Shown: positions 46,741 through 59,370 of the stretch, piece by piece
How positions within the stretch are numbered: the stretch's first letter is position 1
Layout of the letters: each line of letters begins with the position of its first letter
Assembly (NCBI GenBank): GCA_037176705.1
Contig: CM073896.1
Location: 22,704,708-22,768,707, forward strand
DNA: 64,000 nucleotides
Source: Molossus alvarezi
Taxonomy: Eukaryota; Chordata; Mammalia; Chiroptera; Molossidae
Direction of reading: 5' to 3'
The notes under the pieces: generated by a model
Told to the model about the DNA's origin: nothing
Seen by the model: the letters and a program-made list of their open reading frames with translations, nothing else
The model's database searches: none
Made by a program: the position numbers and the translations under genes

Positions 46741-48174
46741 TTTATGAGTAGGAGTGTAAGTCTAACATTAGGAAGGGAGGGAAGGAAATTCCAGAAAAGT
46801 GGACTGGAACATTCACGCTTGGGTTAAAGAATCTACACAAGCATTTTATATGAGAGCAGTGGTGGGGGCAGGAGAGGCATCAAAGTTTTAAAGCAGGGTA
46901 TCGATGCAAACAAATTAGTGCTTTTCTTAGATTCCCCTTGTGGTGTGAATAGTAAACCAGAGGGGAGAAAATAGGGACCCAGCTAGGAATTGGTAACTAT
47001 AGTCTAGTGGTACCAGTACACCCAGAGAAGTATCACCTGTAAAATGGATCATTTATTTTAAGAAAGCTTAATGAGTTTAACAAGAATTATCTCCTCTCTG
47101 ATTCATCTATTTTGCAGATTTAGGTTTTCCTGTAATTTTTGTGTATAGCTCTAATCCTGGGAGACTGCCAACAGCAATTATTTATTTAAAGTGCTGAATG
47201 CTTCAACAATATAGTTATATTTTCTCTACAGTGCAAGACTATTGCCTGGCATTATATTAAACCAACAGAAGAGAATTATTTTACTTTTTCTCCCAATTTT
47301 TCTCGAGCATTTCTGGGACAGTTACCATGTGTGGAGTGGCTAAAACGAAGTTCTGAATGGGCACAGCCTCTCCCAGAACAGCTGTGTGTCATTGCAAGCG
47401 AGGTAAACATTCGTGTGCAGACCCTGGTTCTGCTCATTAGTGCCTATATTGATCCGTGGTGTGTCTTGCAGCTGTTAACAATGCTGTGACCTTTGCACAT
47501 GTTCTTGGCTCACTTTTACGCTCAGGTTAGGGAGGTTATAGCCATCTAGAAAACTCCTGGTTGGCAGAAACAGCACGGATTGGGCAGTAAACATCTCAGG
47601 AGGTGGCTTGCTTGGGGCAGCCCCAGCGATTCTGGGCGCTGAATGTCAGATCGGCAACCTCGTATGTAAGCCAGAAGGTCTGACTGAGTGCGTGGTGTCC
47701 ACAAATATATCATCTTAGGTGAGATTAATGAGGGCTAATGCCAGCGAATCTGAGCAGTCTTAAGAGTTCCAACAGGGAGCGTGTGCCTGTCAATTAAGAG
47801 AAACATGAGTACAACCGGTTGCCAACATGTACATTTTTTCTCTTTCAAGGATTTGTTCTTTTGAATATTTGCATTTGCATAGAACTGCAGAAAACAAAGA
47901 CAGTTAATTTGAGATTACATGTGTTTCTATTTTTGTCATTAACAAATTGAACTGTATTTTTTCTTGCCAAAATGTGTCTTTAGAGGGGATTATTCTTTCA
48001 TCCGCTCTAATAGCTTTTTTATTTAGGGATAAATAGAAGGGTTTATAATTTCTGGCCACTGAGTACAGAAACCCTTATATTGTAGATTTGTTTTCCCAAC
48101 TGAAAATTCTCTAAAACCTTTATTTGAAACCACTGCTGTTTCCAGAGAGGAGATTGTATGGAACAGTAAACAAT
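46741..48174. other. unassigned sequence
   Basis: No recognised repeat or gene. Confidence 0.4.
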
Positions 48175-48375
48175 GAAAGGTCTGGGTGTAGTCCCTGACG
48201 CTCTCCCTTATTAGTCAGTGATGGGATCCTGATCAAAATGTTTAACCTCACTGAACATTTGTTTCTTCATCTACAAAACAAGGATAAGAAGTTGTACACA
48301 TAAGCCAATATTTTGTAGACATTAAATGTTATAACTATATGTAAAATACATTAAATGCTAGTTTGCTTCTGAGGT
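48175..48375 (+). mobile_element. MIR fragment
   Basis: 'aggtctgggtgtagtccctgacgctctccctta … tttaacctcactgaac … cttcatctacaaaacaaggataa' follows MIR head-to-core order. Confidence 0.6.
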
Positions 48376-48395
48376 GCCTTAAGAATTCATAAACT

Positions 48396-48643
48396 GCCCT
48401 GGCCAGTTTGGCTCAGCGGTTAGAGCATCAGCCTACAGTCCAGAGAGACCCAGGTTCGGTTTTTGCTAAGGGCACGCACCTGGGTTGCAGTTTGTTCCTA
48501 GCCCTGGTTGGGTTGTGCGGGTGGCAGCCACTCGATGTGTTCCTTTCATGTCGATGTTTCTCTCTCTCTCTCTCCCTCCTACTCTATCTGAACAAAAACA
48601 TAGAAAAATGTCCTCAGGTGAGGATAAAGAAAAAAAAAAAAAA
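48396..48643 (+). mobile_element. VES-A SINE
   Basis: Complete head, CT tract 48558-48575, 'cctcaggtgaggata', A-tail. TSD 'aagaatt(c/t)ataaact' at 48381-48395 and 48644-48658 with one mismatch. Confidence 0.95.
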
Positions 48644-48658
48644 AAGAATTTATAAACT

Positions 48659-49741
48659 ATTCTTACAACGGCTGATCTCCCAACAAGTTGGAATGTGAGA
48701 CATGAAAAAGCACCTTCGCTACATCAAGAAGGGCTCACCTTGTTATAAAGACATATTTCTTTGCAACTATAACATTGCAAGCCTTATAACCTAATGGATA
48801 AACCATTTAGCCTGACATAGAAAAGCTTTGTGGGAATTTATCTTTTCATATCTCTGTGAAAAAAGAATACATTTTCTTGGTGAAATTTGATTAATGGGAA
48901 CCAATTTCGTTCTTTTTGAAAGTAAATGCATATTGCTCGTTTCCTCTTGAAGAATATCGAGTTTTTGGAGAGCATTTCTTTTGACGTTATATTGTGGGGG
49001 TTAAAGATGGTTAGGTGGGAGTGTGGTAAAACTCGGGGGGCCAGGAAAGCTTTAGCTGACTGAGAATAATTCACCCAAAAGAGTAATAAGAACAATATAT
49101 AATGATATTTGTTGTTGTTCATTACATTTTTTTTTCTAAAGAGAAGACATTCTATCACCTGAAAACTGGAAACATATAGCAATAAGATCAATTAACTGCT
49201 GTTGGTTCATTATTAGAGAGTTCTTCTCACTGTTTAGCACACCATTTGATGTATATTCTTTTTGTATTTCCCTTGCAGTCTGGATAGACTGCCCACTATA
49301 TGGGGTCACTTGCTGCTGTGCCAGAAAAGTTCAAAGAAGCTATTGCAGATATCTCAAGGGAAAAGAATGAGGGTATCTTAATTAGTTTGCAGTAGAAAAG
49401 GGTGTTCTAAGTAAATTCAGTGAGTGCAAATTGACGAGTAGTCAGCTGGAAGTCTCATTAAGCACCTATTAACTCATATTACCACACTGCAAATCTGTGT
49501 GCAGTGCCTTGTTCTCACTGTGGGAGGGGATGTCTGTAGGAGTATGAAGCCGAAATCCTGCAACCTCCTCCTCTATTTTCTTTTTCTTCATATACTTTTC
49601 ATTCATAGACTCCCTGTGTTACTCAGGTCCACATCTTGTAATAGCCAGAGCTATTTCGTTTCAAATGACTCCAAATAGCATGGAGTGATTTTGTTAAATG
49701 GTAATTCTACCCAACTTTTAGGTCAGGCTGATGTTTTCAGA
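48659..49741. other. unassigned AT-rich sequence
   Basis: No recognised repeat. A 117-codon minus frame (48838-49191) is not gene-like. Confidence 0.4.
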
Positions 49742-50325
49742 TTGATCTGCCATTTGACCCAGTGATCCCATTTCTGGGAATAATATGTCGTAAGAAGCCT
49801 GAAACACCAATCAAAATAATATATGCACCCCTATGTTCATAGCAACATTATTTATAGTTTCTAAAATCTGGAATCAGCCTGAGTGTCCATCAATAGATGA
49901 GTGGATAAAAAAACTGTGGTACATATACACAGTGGAATACTATGCAACTATAAGAAAGAAAGATCTCTTATCCTTTGAGACAACTTAGAGGGCACTGGAG
50001 AATATTATGCCAAGTGAAATAAGCCAATCAAAGAAAGACAAATATCATGTGATCTCACTTATTTGTGGAATGTAATGAACAAAATAAGCTGGTGAACAAA
50101 ATAGATCCAGAGACATAGAAGTAGGGTACAGATTGACAAACTCAGAAGAGGGGGTGTCGGGGGACGGAAGAGATAAACCAAGGAACTTATATGCATGTAT
50201 GCATAACCAATGGATATAGACAAAAATGCCAGGGTCGGGGTGGGTATCAGGAGGAGGATGTCAATGGGGGAAAAAGGATAAACCATCTGTAACAAAAATA
50301 AAATAATAATAATAAAAAAGAATGT
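49742..50325 (+). mobile_element. 5'-truncated L1 3' end
   Basis: Starts in ORF2 at 'ctgccatttgacccagtgatccc' and passes 'gtggaatactatgcaactataag' and 'gagggcactggagaatattatg'. It runs through the 3' UTR 'atagatccagagacatagaag' and ends 'aaaataaaataataataataaaa'. Confidence 0.85.
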
Positions 50326-50591
50326 GTACTTATTTTCAACAGTTTGGTTGGGAGTTCTAAAAAGTGGTTGGAAATAAGAGAACAGAGTCCACATGGTAAG
50401 AAAAAAATATGTAGTAGCAGTTTAGAAAATATCAGTGTATTTAACAGTATTATATCATGTATTTCTTCTTTCTTTCCCCTCCTTTGTAACTAAAGAGCTG
50501 GCAATTTCTTTCGGAAATACACAGTATTTAGATTCTTTCAGGAAGGATCTATATTTATTTACCATACCTCAGAATATCTGTTAGGCCCTTT

Positions 50592-50980
50592 TTAGTCAGA
50601 GTTCTCCAGAGAGAGAGAGAGACAGATTGATTTTAAGAAACTGGCTCACATGATTATGGAGTTTGACAACTCCAAAGTATGCCAGTGGGCCAGCAGGCTG
50701 AAGACTCAAAGAGGCCGTGCTATAATCCAAATTTATAGGTTTTCAAGCTGGAAATGTCTTTCTCAGAGAAGATCAATCTTTTTTTCTGTTCAGACTTTTA
50801 ACTGATTAAATGAAGCCCACCCACATTATGGAGGACAATCTGCTTTCACAAAGTGCACCAATTTAAATGTAAATGTCATCCCAAAACATCCTTACAAAAA
50901 AAAAAAAAAAAAAAAATCAACCTAATGTTTGACGAAATATCTGAGCACCATGGCTTTCACACATACAATTAACCATGGCA
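50592..50980 (-). mobile_element. MLT2-like ERVL LTR
   Basis: 'tcagagttctccagagagag … aactggctcacatgattatggag … agcccacccacattatggagg … acatacaattaaccatgg' is the antisense of an old mammalian LTR beginning near 'tgatggttaattttatgtg'. An A-run at about 50898-50917 lies inside. Confidence 0.6.
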
Positions 50981-51093
50981 GGCCCCAAAAGATAAAGAAA
51001 AGAGGGAAAAAGTGCAGGTTACATCATCAGTAGTGGTGAACATTTTTTTTTTTTACTCCAACTATACCCAGATCATCTTCTTTTTTCCCTTTA

Positions 51094-51356
51094 TTTTTTT
51101 ATTTATTTATTTTTTTATCCTCACCCGAGGACATTTTTCCATTTTTTGTTCATGTAGAGTGGGGGGGAGAGAGAGGAACAGAGAGAGAGAGAGAAACATC
51201 GACGCGAAAGGGACACATCGAGTGGCTGCCACCCACACTACCGACCAGGGCCGGGGACAAACTGCAGCCGAGGCACGTGCCCCTAGCAGGAACCGAACCC
51301 GGGTCTCTCAGGACCGCAGGCTGATGCTCTAACCGCTGAGCCAAACCAGCCAGGGC
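51094..51356 (-). mobile_element. VES-A SINE
   Basis: Antisense, well preserved: 'atcctcacccgaggaca', purine tract 51160-51197, B-box complement 'ggaaccgaacccgggtctc' and head 'gccaaaccagccagggc'. Perfect 15-bp TSD 'tcttttttcccttta' at about 51079-51093 and 51357-51371. Confidence 0.95.
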
Positions 51357-51371
51357 TCTTTTTTCCCTTTA

Positions 51372-53269
51372 AATATGGCTTTCAACTTAGGAAATACACC
51401 CATGAAGATCAGAAAACAGCTTTGAGTAGGATGGTACACGTGGCTACACAGGCCTTTCCTAGTCCTCCTTGCTTTCTCTCCTCTACATACAGGTGTTGGA
51501 GGGTAGAGGGGATGATTTTTTGCTTTCACAAACTTCTGAAAATAAGTCCCTGGATAATTTTCATTCTCTCCCAGATTCTAGCGTTGGAGTCAATTGAGAT
51601 GCCTTAACCTATTCTTGAATCAAAAAACATCCTATAGATGTAAATATTGACCTGAAACAACTTAGAAATACTTACAAGCAGAAAAGGACATTGTTGTACC
51701 CAGCAAAAACAATTTAATAGAAAAGTGGAGGGAAAGGTACAGTACTGGCATAATGATTTTGTAACAAAAGAAAAAAAATTTTATTTTATTTGGTGAGTTC
51801 TATGCATTGGAAGGAGGGAATAAAAGCTATTACATAGTGTTTACTTGAGGAAATAGTTTCCATTATTACACAGTCATATACCAAAAGACATTAGGGACGT
51901 CAGTGGTCATGTCCTACAGTGCTGAGGGCCTGAGACTAGGAAAAGTTATAGCATGTTATTGGACTTACGGACAACAGAAAACATGGGAAATATCCTGTTA
52001 TGCATGGAAGTCAACTTGTATTACCACCGGTGAAGAGACAAAACAAAATACTTGCTTTCTACTTGGAAGAAGCATTCTACTGGGCGAAGTGGAACATATA
52101 TCCACACGCTGCAATGAAAAGACACTTCTGAGTAGATGTGAAACTTCAGAGCTGTGAGCCACGACTGTGAATTAATAACAGATATGGGAAGTATCTAAAG
52201 AATATTAATAAACTGCCAGACCCAGTACTGGCAACTCCTCCTATGAAGCGCTGATAGTGTCTGGGTGTTTTCTTGACAACGGTTGTTAGAAATTGTCTCA
52301 TTGAAAAATGAATGTGTAGACACATAAGGAAGTAAAAACTTAATCAGTATAACCAACTCATATTCAACAGCAGGCAACCTGAATTAATTTTTTAAACTGA
52401 GAAATCAATGCATGTTTTAGAAGAGTTGGCAAATGTATAGTGAACCTATTTCTAAAACGTCTTTAATTTTGGGATGTTTCAACACCAATCATCAGTAAAT
52501 GGGTTTTATTTTATTTCTGTGGGTACCTCGCTGGGGAATACTACTGCTCATGTACAATAAGACAGTGGGGGTAAACACATGTGAACCCAAAAGGGGTAAG
52601 AGAAAGGAGGTCACATTGCAGCATTTCTGAAGCTAGGAAAAAGATAATTAAGATTCAGGTTTTATTGTTTTCTAAAATGACAGTGTAGGAAGGAAGAAGT
52701 ATCTGAATTTTCATCACAATACTCTCCCACAAAATTTAGGATTGGTCCCACCAGGTACTTTTGGCAGTAGAAATAAGGCTGAATAAAAACACAAAATTGT
52801 TTGAAAGTTTCTTCGAACAATTAAGCTTGCACATAATTCTCCCTGTATAGCAAAGTAACACCACAGTGTGCGCCCCCCCCCCCCTGCTGAGAGACAATGT
52901 TTGTTCTCTGCAGAGGACAGAACAGAGGTTCTCTCTGGCCTGGACGAGAGAGCAGGAGACATAGTGACAATACCAGACTGGAAGCAGAACATAAGCACAC
53001 TGAAAGTTGGAGCACCTCATGCTGTCTGACCTTCTCTTCCCACTCAGATCTCTGGTAGAACCCAGCAGCCAATACTACCCAGGAAATAAAACGGAAGGAT
53101 CTTCTCTAGGGAATCTGCCCCACCCAAGAGAAAAGACCTAACAAAATGACAGCAGGAGTTACCCAACTAGAATAAAATCTACCAGGTTACAGAAGGCTGG
53201 GGTCAACAAGACCCATGCTTACATATTAGCACAAAACCAAGGATACTTGAAGAAAGCACCTTATATTAA
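51372..53269. other. unassigned sequence
   Basis: No recognised repeat apart from a C12 run at 52873-52884 that sits in three overlapping minus-strand frames (none gene-like). Confidence 0.4.
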
Positions 53270-54450
53270 AAAGACAAAACAGAAACAAAAAAATAACTTC
53301 AAGAGAAAGAAAAGATGATGCACAAAAAGGAAACTCTAAAACAACTGAGATTGGTATCCTCAAAGATGTGGGAAGGATTTTGCATCCCTAAAACAAAAAC
53401 AGTTTTTTGTGTTTTTGTTTTTTTTGTTTTTTAATGTGGGAAATTAAAATATGATAGTATAAGTGAAAAAAAAATCGATAAAAGGTTTAGGGGTCAAAGT
53501 TTAGAAATTATTCCAGAAGGAAAAGCAAAATGTCACAGATGGAAATTAGGAAAATAAAAATGACAAAATAACAGAAAATTAAAGAACCAGTAGAGAAGGT
53601 TCAACATCTTTAAAATGGGGTTGCCAGAAATAGAAAGCAGAAAATATAGGATAAGAAATCATTTAAAAAAATAATTTTATGGAAAGTTCCCAGAGATTAT
53701 ACTCACTGTGTCCCCAGTTCTATAGATAGAGATAGACTCACATGAAGGAACATAATGAAAAATCAGTACTCTGGGAACAAAAGAGAGATAGCCAAGCTTT
53801 CACAGGAAATATTAATGTGGAATAAAATAGAATAAGAATACTAGAAGCTAGAAAACAATAGGACCGAGTCTGTGCTTTATGATGAGACAATATGTTACAA
53901 TCTGGAAATCTATGGCCAGTACATGAAAGACTTTAATCTCACGTGCACTTATTTTCAGAAAAATACTGGAAGATGTTCTCTATTAAAATTAGAGTGTAAA
54001 CCAAGAAAGAAGACAAATGCTGGGAGCAAGGGATCCAACAAAGAAAGTGGAGAAATTAACAATCACAAGATGAAAGCTGCCAGTGAAGAGAATACCCAGA
54101 GAAACTTGACCAGAATGGGTTTATTTTTGTTTGTTTTTTTAATCCTCACCTGAGGACATTTTTTCCATATTTTGTTCAGATAGAGTGGGAGGGAGAGAGA
54201 GAGAGAAACATCGACGTGAAAGGGACACATCGAGTGGTTGCCACCCACACGACCCAACCAGGGCTGGGGACAAACTACAACCAAGGTACGTGCCCTTAGT
54301 GAGAACCAAACCCAGGTCTCTCTGGACCACAGGCTGACGCTCTAACCGCTGAGCCAAACCTGCCAGGGCGACCAGAATGAGTTTTATAAGGAGGAACATC
54401 TTTTACCAGATAAATGTACATTTATTATTATTTAAATGAATTAAGAAGAA
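53270..54450 (+). mobile_element. ancient LINE (HAL1/L1ME-like) remnant
   Basis: 'cactagaagctagaaaacaata', then 'ggaagatgttctctattaaaattagagtgtaaaccaagaaag' and 'agcaagggatccaacaaag' resemble sense sequence of old half-L1/L1ME elements ('…gaggatgtgctccaccaaaac… gtaaaccaagaaag'). Interrupted by the VES-A at 54124-54369. The name is tentative. Confidence 0.45.
54124..54369 (-). mobile_element. VES-A SINE
   Basis: Antisense complete copy, head ending 'gccaaacctgccagggc'. TSD 'gaccagaatg(g/a)gttt' at 54108-54122 and 54370-54384. Confidence 0.94.
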
Positions 54451-54455
54451 TTATA

Positions 54456-54646
54456 GCCTGGCCGGTGTGGCATGCACCAAGAAGTCACTGGTTTGATTCC
54501 TGGTCAGGGCACATGCCCAGGTTGTGGACCAAATCCCCAGTGGGGGGCATGCAGGAGGCCGCCAATCCATGTTCTCTCTCATCGATGTTTTTCTCTCTCT
54601 CTCCCTCTCCCTTCCTCTCTCTCTCAAATCAATAAAGAAAAAAAAT
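54456..54646 (+). mobile_element. VES-B SINE with A-box deletion
   Basis: The head runs 'gcctggccggtgtggc' straight into 'atgcaccaagaagtcac', so about 20 bp covering the A-box end and 'tcagtggttgagcgtcgac' are missing. The rest (B box, body, CT tract, 'aaatcaataaag') is intact. Confidence 0.9.
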
Positions 54647-54682
54647 TATTTTTAATAATAAATAAAATAAAATGTTCTCCCG

Positions 54683-54941
54683 CCCTGGCCGGTTTGGCTC
54701 AGCGGTTAGAGCATCGACCTGAGGTCCTGAGAGACCCGGGTTCGGTTCCCGCTAAGGGCGCGCACCTCAGTTGCAGTTTGTCCCCGGCCATGGTCGGTCG
54801 TGCGGGTGGCAGCCACTCGATGTGTTCCTTTCACATCGATGTTTCTTTCTCTCTCTCTGTTCCTCTCTCTCCCTCCCACTCTATCTGAACAAAAAAATGG
54901 GAAAATGTCCTCGGGTGAGGATAAAAAAAAAAAAGAATGGC
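54683..54941 (+). mobile_element. VES-A SINE
   Basis: Complete, with 'agacccgggttcggttcccg' and 'cctcgggtgaggata'. Perfect 13-bp TSD 'aaaatgttctccc' at 54670-54682 and 54942-54954. Confidence 0.95.
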
Positions 54942-55224
54942 AAAATGTTCTCCCATTCCCTCCTCTAACAACCCCAACCCCCCAAAAATCAAAAGTAGCA
55001 ATATAAACATATTATGGAGAGATTTATATATAAATACCAATAAAATCACGTAAAATGTCCTAAAGCAGTTGTCTTTGGGAAGGAGGAAAATAGCATGGTG
55101 AGAGTAGACTATGGCTTTTGTATACAATATATAAATCTATAAACCATGTGCATATAATTTTGATAACATTTAAACATTTTAAATATTTTTATTTTATTTT
55201 AGAAAATACAAATTAAAAATCACC

Positions 55225-55862
55225 TAAAATCTTGGAACCTTTATGAACTGCTGGTAAGAATGTAAACTGGTACAGCCACTATCAAAAACAGTATGGAGGT
55301 TCCTCAAAAAACTAAGAATAGAGTTACTATCTGACCCAGTGATCCCTCTTTTGAATATCAGTCCAAAAAACTCAAAAACATTTATTTGCAAAGATATATG
55401 TACCTCTGTGTTCATTACAGCATTATTCACAGTGGGCAAGACATGGAGACAACCCAAGTGTTCTTTGATGGAGAATTGGATAAAGAAGCTGTAGCAGATA
55501 TATACAATGGAACACTACTCAGCCATAGGAAAAAATGAAATACTGCCATTTTCAATAACATGGATGGACCTTGAGAATATTATGCTAAGCAAAATAAGTC
55601 AGAAAAAGCTAAGAACCATATGATTTCACTCATACGTGGGACATAAAACTAAAATTCATAGACGACAATACGGTGGTTACCAGAGGAAAGGGGGTAGGGT
55701 TAGTAAAAGGTAAAGGGGGCCAAATATATAGTGACGGAAGATGATTTGACTCTGGGTGGTGGGCACACAATACAATATACAGATCATGTCTCATAGAAAT
55801 GTACACTTGAAACCTATGTGATCTTATTAACCAATGTCACTCCAATAAATTTAATAAAAAAA
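55225..55862 (+). mobile_element. 5'-truncated L1 (older 3' UTR type)
   Basis: ORF2 end: 'gtacagccactatcaaaaacagtatggaggttcctc', 'aacactactcagccatagg', 'acatggatggaccttgagaatattatgctaag'. The 3' UTR ends 'caatgtcactccaataaatttaataaaa'. This UTR differs from the copies at 3200, 50000 and 59300, so it is a separate L1 lineage. Confidence 0.85.
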
Positions 55863-56229
55863 TCTTATTTGTATTAAACTACTCTGATAATAGTTTGGTT
55901 TCTTTCTAACTTGATATATAGATATAGATAAAGAGATGTATAGATAATTAAAAATATATACTTTATAATATAAGTTTTATATATGATAAAGAAGGATGTG
56001 TAAATGTAAGTTTATTCGTGATTCTTCTGTGAACTATCAGACTGTGGATTTTGCCCATTTTTCTATGGTAGTTTCTGTTTTTCATATATTAAACTTTAAT
56101 GGAAAGTTGGGCTTATTTCAGATATTCTATTTTTATTTTATTGATCCACTTAAAGTTTAAAATATTAATACAGAAAATACTTTACTGATTATCTCTGTCT
56201 TGGGTTATATTTGAATCAGAGGCTTCTCA

Positions 56230-57530
56230 GTCAATGACTTTCTTGCCTTTCTGTTAATAAGAAATATTTCCAACATACAGAATGTATGGAGAACAGTATA
56301 TAAAACATTGATATCCTCTGGAGATTGAGAATAATCACAAACTTTTAGATTCCTATGTATTCATCCTGTAGCACATTCCACTTCCTCTCCCTCAGAAGTA
56401 GCTACTGATTTTGGTGTTTATCACTCTCATATATATATTTAAAGTTTTATCACATGAATATGTAATCCTAAACAATGGCATTAGTTCAAATCAATGCACA
56501 TTAATGTAGCATTAAATCATATTTTCAATTGTTATAATTAATAGCATACTGTATGTATTTCTTAACCAAGAATATTCTGCAAATTATTTTATGTAGATCT
56601 CTTCATAATGATACTTGTAACTTTAATTTACCATTTTTCACTAGTGCTTACTATTCCATTTTAAGAAAACAAAAACAAAATGACCATTTTTTAATTGATG
56701 AGCATTTTCCTTCTGATTTTAACAATGCTGTAATGATTGTGTTTTTACATGTTTCTCATACATAATTATAAGAGTTTGTCTAGTGTGGAAGTTGAATAGA
56801 TATTGCCTGTTTTATGTGTAGAAAGTTTTTCCAGTTAAAATCCGATCAACATTGCATGGTCCCTGTTACTACATACATTGACCATTTGTTTATATCATAC
56901 TTTGTTATTTTTCTCAGATGATGTGGAATAGAATCACTAGTGATGTTTACATTTTTTACATGTTTACTGACCATTCAGATTACCTCTTCAGAAAATTTTC
57001 TGTTATTAAGTTTTGTATGTTTTTCTTTTAAATATAAGGCCTGTTCTTATTTTTAGGAGTTCTTCACCTATTTTGAAAACTTATTCTTTGTATATTTTAT
57101 GACTTGTAAATGCCTTCATTCCTTTTTTTTTTTTTACCCTTTATTTTTTTTAAATTATGCCTTTTAAAAGTAGAAGTATTAATTTTTAATAAAATCCAAT
57201 TTATCAATTCTTTCTTTATCTCCTATTTTTGTATGTTTGTAAAGAAACTTCCCTCTACTCCAAGGCCATAAATATAATCTAAAATTATATAGTTTTTGTG
57301 TTGTTGTAAACTTCATACAGTAACTGTATCAAGCAGCTGTGACTCCATGTTTTTTCCACATGGTTTCAGAATCATCCTCAAGGATCTTCTCTAATCTAAG
57401 TTTCCATGTGTATATGAGTCTATTTCTAGGTTCTCTTTCCCTGTCTTCTATTCTATTTGAGCTATCCATGCATGAGTATCTTTTGTATTGATTAGTCTAA
57501 TTTCTTTGGAGTCTTACTGCATTATGCCTT
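56230..57530 (-). mobile_element. old L1 ORF2 region
   Basis: Antisense ORF2 landmarks: 'gttcttcacctattttgaaaacttattctttgtatattttatg' (57060-57105), 'aaaatccaatttatcaattctttctttatctcc' (57190-57222), 'ccaaggccataaatataatc' (57260). Highly diverged; limits approximate. Confidence 0.6.
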
Positions 57531-57532
57531 TG

Positions 57533-57549
57533 GCAGGCAGGCAGGCAGG
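57533..57549. repeat. (GGCA)4 short repeat
   Basis: Four GGCA units at the junction of two opposite-strand LINE remnants. Confidence 0.85.
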
Positions 57550-57564
57550 AAATAGGAAAGGAAA

Positions 57565-57900
57565 CAATCCCAGTGTCTCTCAATATGGATGATAAGTCAT
57601 ACAATGAAATTATGTTTAGCAATTTAAATGAATAAACTAAAACTGCATATATTAACATGACTTAATCTCACAAATATGCTATTGCATGATAAAAACCAGT
57701 TGGTGACAGATACAGTATGATAACATTTATGTACATTTAAAACATACAACAATGACATATGCTGTTTATGGATACCTAGGTATGTGTGAATATTCAAAAT
57801 ATTGTATGGGAATAGTGAACACCAACTTTAGGAAAATGGTTACTCCTGGGGAGGAAGGAGAAAGGGATGGTTTGATTATGTCTAAAACTTTTTTAGTTTT
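57565..57900 (+). mobile_element. old L1/HAL1 3' region
   Basis: 'ttaatctcacaaatatgctattgcatgataaa … gatacagtatgataacatttatgtacat … aatggttactcctggggagg' is L1M-like sense 3' sequence. Confidence 0.5.
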
Positions 57901-59132
57901 TTAAAACTAAGTTGTAAAAAAACTAAAGGAAAGGTCAATATTTTGCATCATAATATATGACATATCTGGATAGCAAGAATAGGTATTTATTTTATCTTCT
58001 GAATTTTTCTACATTTTTGAAATATTACCTCATTTATACAAAATAAACATATAAACTAAATAAATATATTTTAAAATATAGTCAGAATTTCTTGGGTGAA
58101 GTTGTTAAAGAAGTTGTAACAACTTCATGTCCACATTTTTACAGTAATTTTCTTAGTTTCCTATAATGCATGATCACATTTTTCATGTATTTTATTGTTG
58201 GAGATCGATTATTCTTGAATTCGAAACCCAATGTAATGTTCATGCATCTCTCTCTTTTATTTTTACTTATTTATTTTTAATAACCACATTCACTATAGGA
58301 ATTTCCAGCTCAAAACCTTGTTTTAGGAATTTCCCCTCAAACAGTTGTGGACCCCAACTGCCTACTCTCTCCCATATGGCAGCCCCTGCCCAAATCTGGC
58401 TGATTGGAAGATGTACACCTATCTCAGATGTGAAATTCAGATTTGAGGGATAAAGAGGCTTGGAATTTTTGAAATCCTGACAATTCATCATGGTTGTCTA
58501 AAGGAAAGTTTTATTAATATCCCTAGGGAGAAGCTGTGAGGTTTTCTGGTGCCTACTTTTCCTTTAGCTTGTTCATGTGGCTTTTCAGTGTGTGCTGAAG
58601 TGTACCCTACCTTCTCCTACTAAAGTTCCTGCTTGGCTAGAGGTGACCACAGTCTGATTTTGTCACTGGTAACCAAAAGAACTGTAACATACCAATATAG
58701 AACATTTACTCAAATTTATGTAACTATTTAGAAACTGACCAACTCTCTCTTCCTCCAGTTTTCTTCAAAGGCAATGTAGACAAATCCATTGATTTGCTTT
58801 TATTCCCCATTCACTTTATACGTTGATTTTATTGTTACCAGGATTTCGTTTTTTTGTTGTTGTTTTTTTACCTTCTTTTTGTACAGTAAGTTGAGTTTCC
58901 TTCCCCTTCCCTGTTTACTATGAGTAATATCCATATTTTAGTCTTGAAACCAGATCTGTATACATTCTTGTTGGTATTCGATTTCATTTCTTGCAACAGT
59001 TTGTCTATTAATGGCAGGTTCTTCTTAGTTTCCATGTGTCATTTAAGGCACATGAAATCAACATATGTTCCTTTTAAAGATAAAAGGCTGCCCATCCTTG
59101 CTTAAAGAAGCTAACGTTGATTGGCTCGATCA
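57901..59132. other. unassigned AT-rich sequence
   Basis: No confidently recognised repeat. 58290-58680 has the texture of an old repeat but I cannot name it. Confidence 0.35.
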
Positions 59133-59370
59133 AAACAGATCCAGAGACGTGGAAGTAGGGAACAGGCCGACAGTCCTCGGAGGAAAGCACATGGAGGGTT
59201 GGGAAGAGATAAATCAAAGAACTTATATGCATATATGCTCAACCAATGAACACAGACACTAGTTTGGGGAAAGCAGGAGGGGGGCGGGAGTGGGGAGAAG
59301 GGGGTCAATGGAGGAAAAAGGGGGAGACGTCTGTAATTCTTTCAACAATAAAGATGAAAAAACAAGAACC
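59133..59370 (+). mobile_element. L1 3' UTR end with G-rich tract
   Basis: 'gatccagagacgtggaagtagggaacag' through the G-rich polypurine run (59271-59325) to 'ttctttcaacaataaagatg' is the sense L1 3' UTR, only about 240 bp. The run of G3-6 tracts at 59279-59304 can fold as a quadruplex. Confidence 0.8.

Noticed and set aside
54472..54888. 138-codon frame spanning two SINEs
   Set aside because: Lies wholly in VES-B and VES-A sequence.
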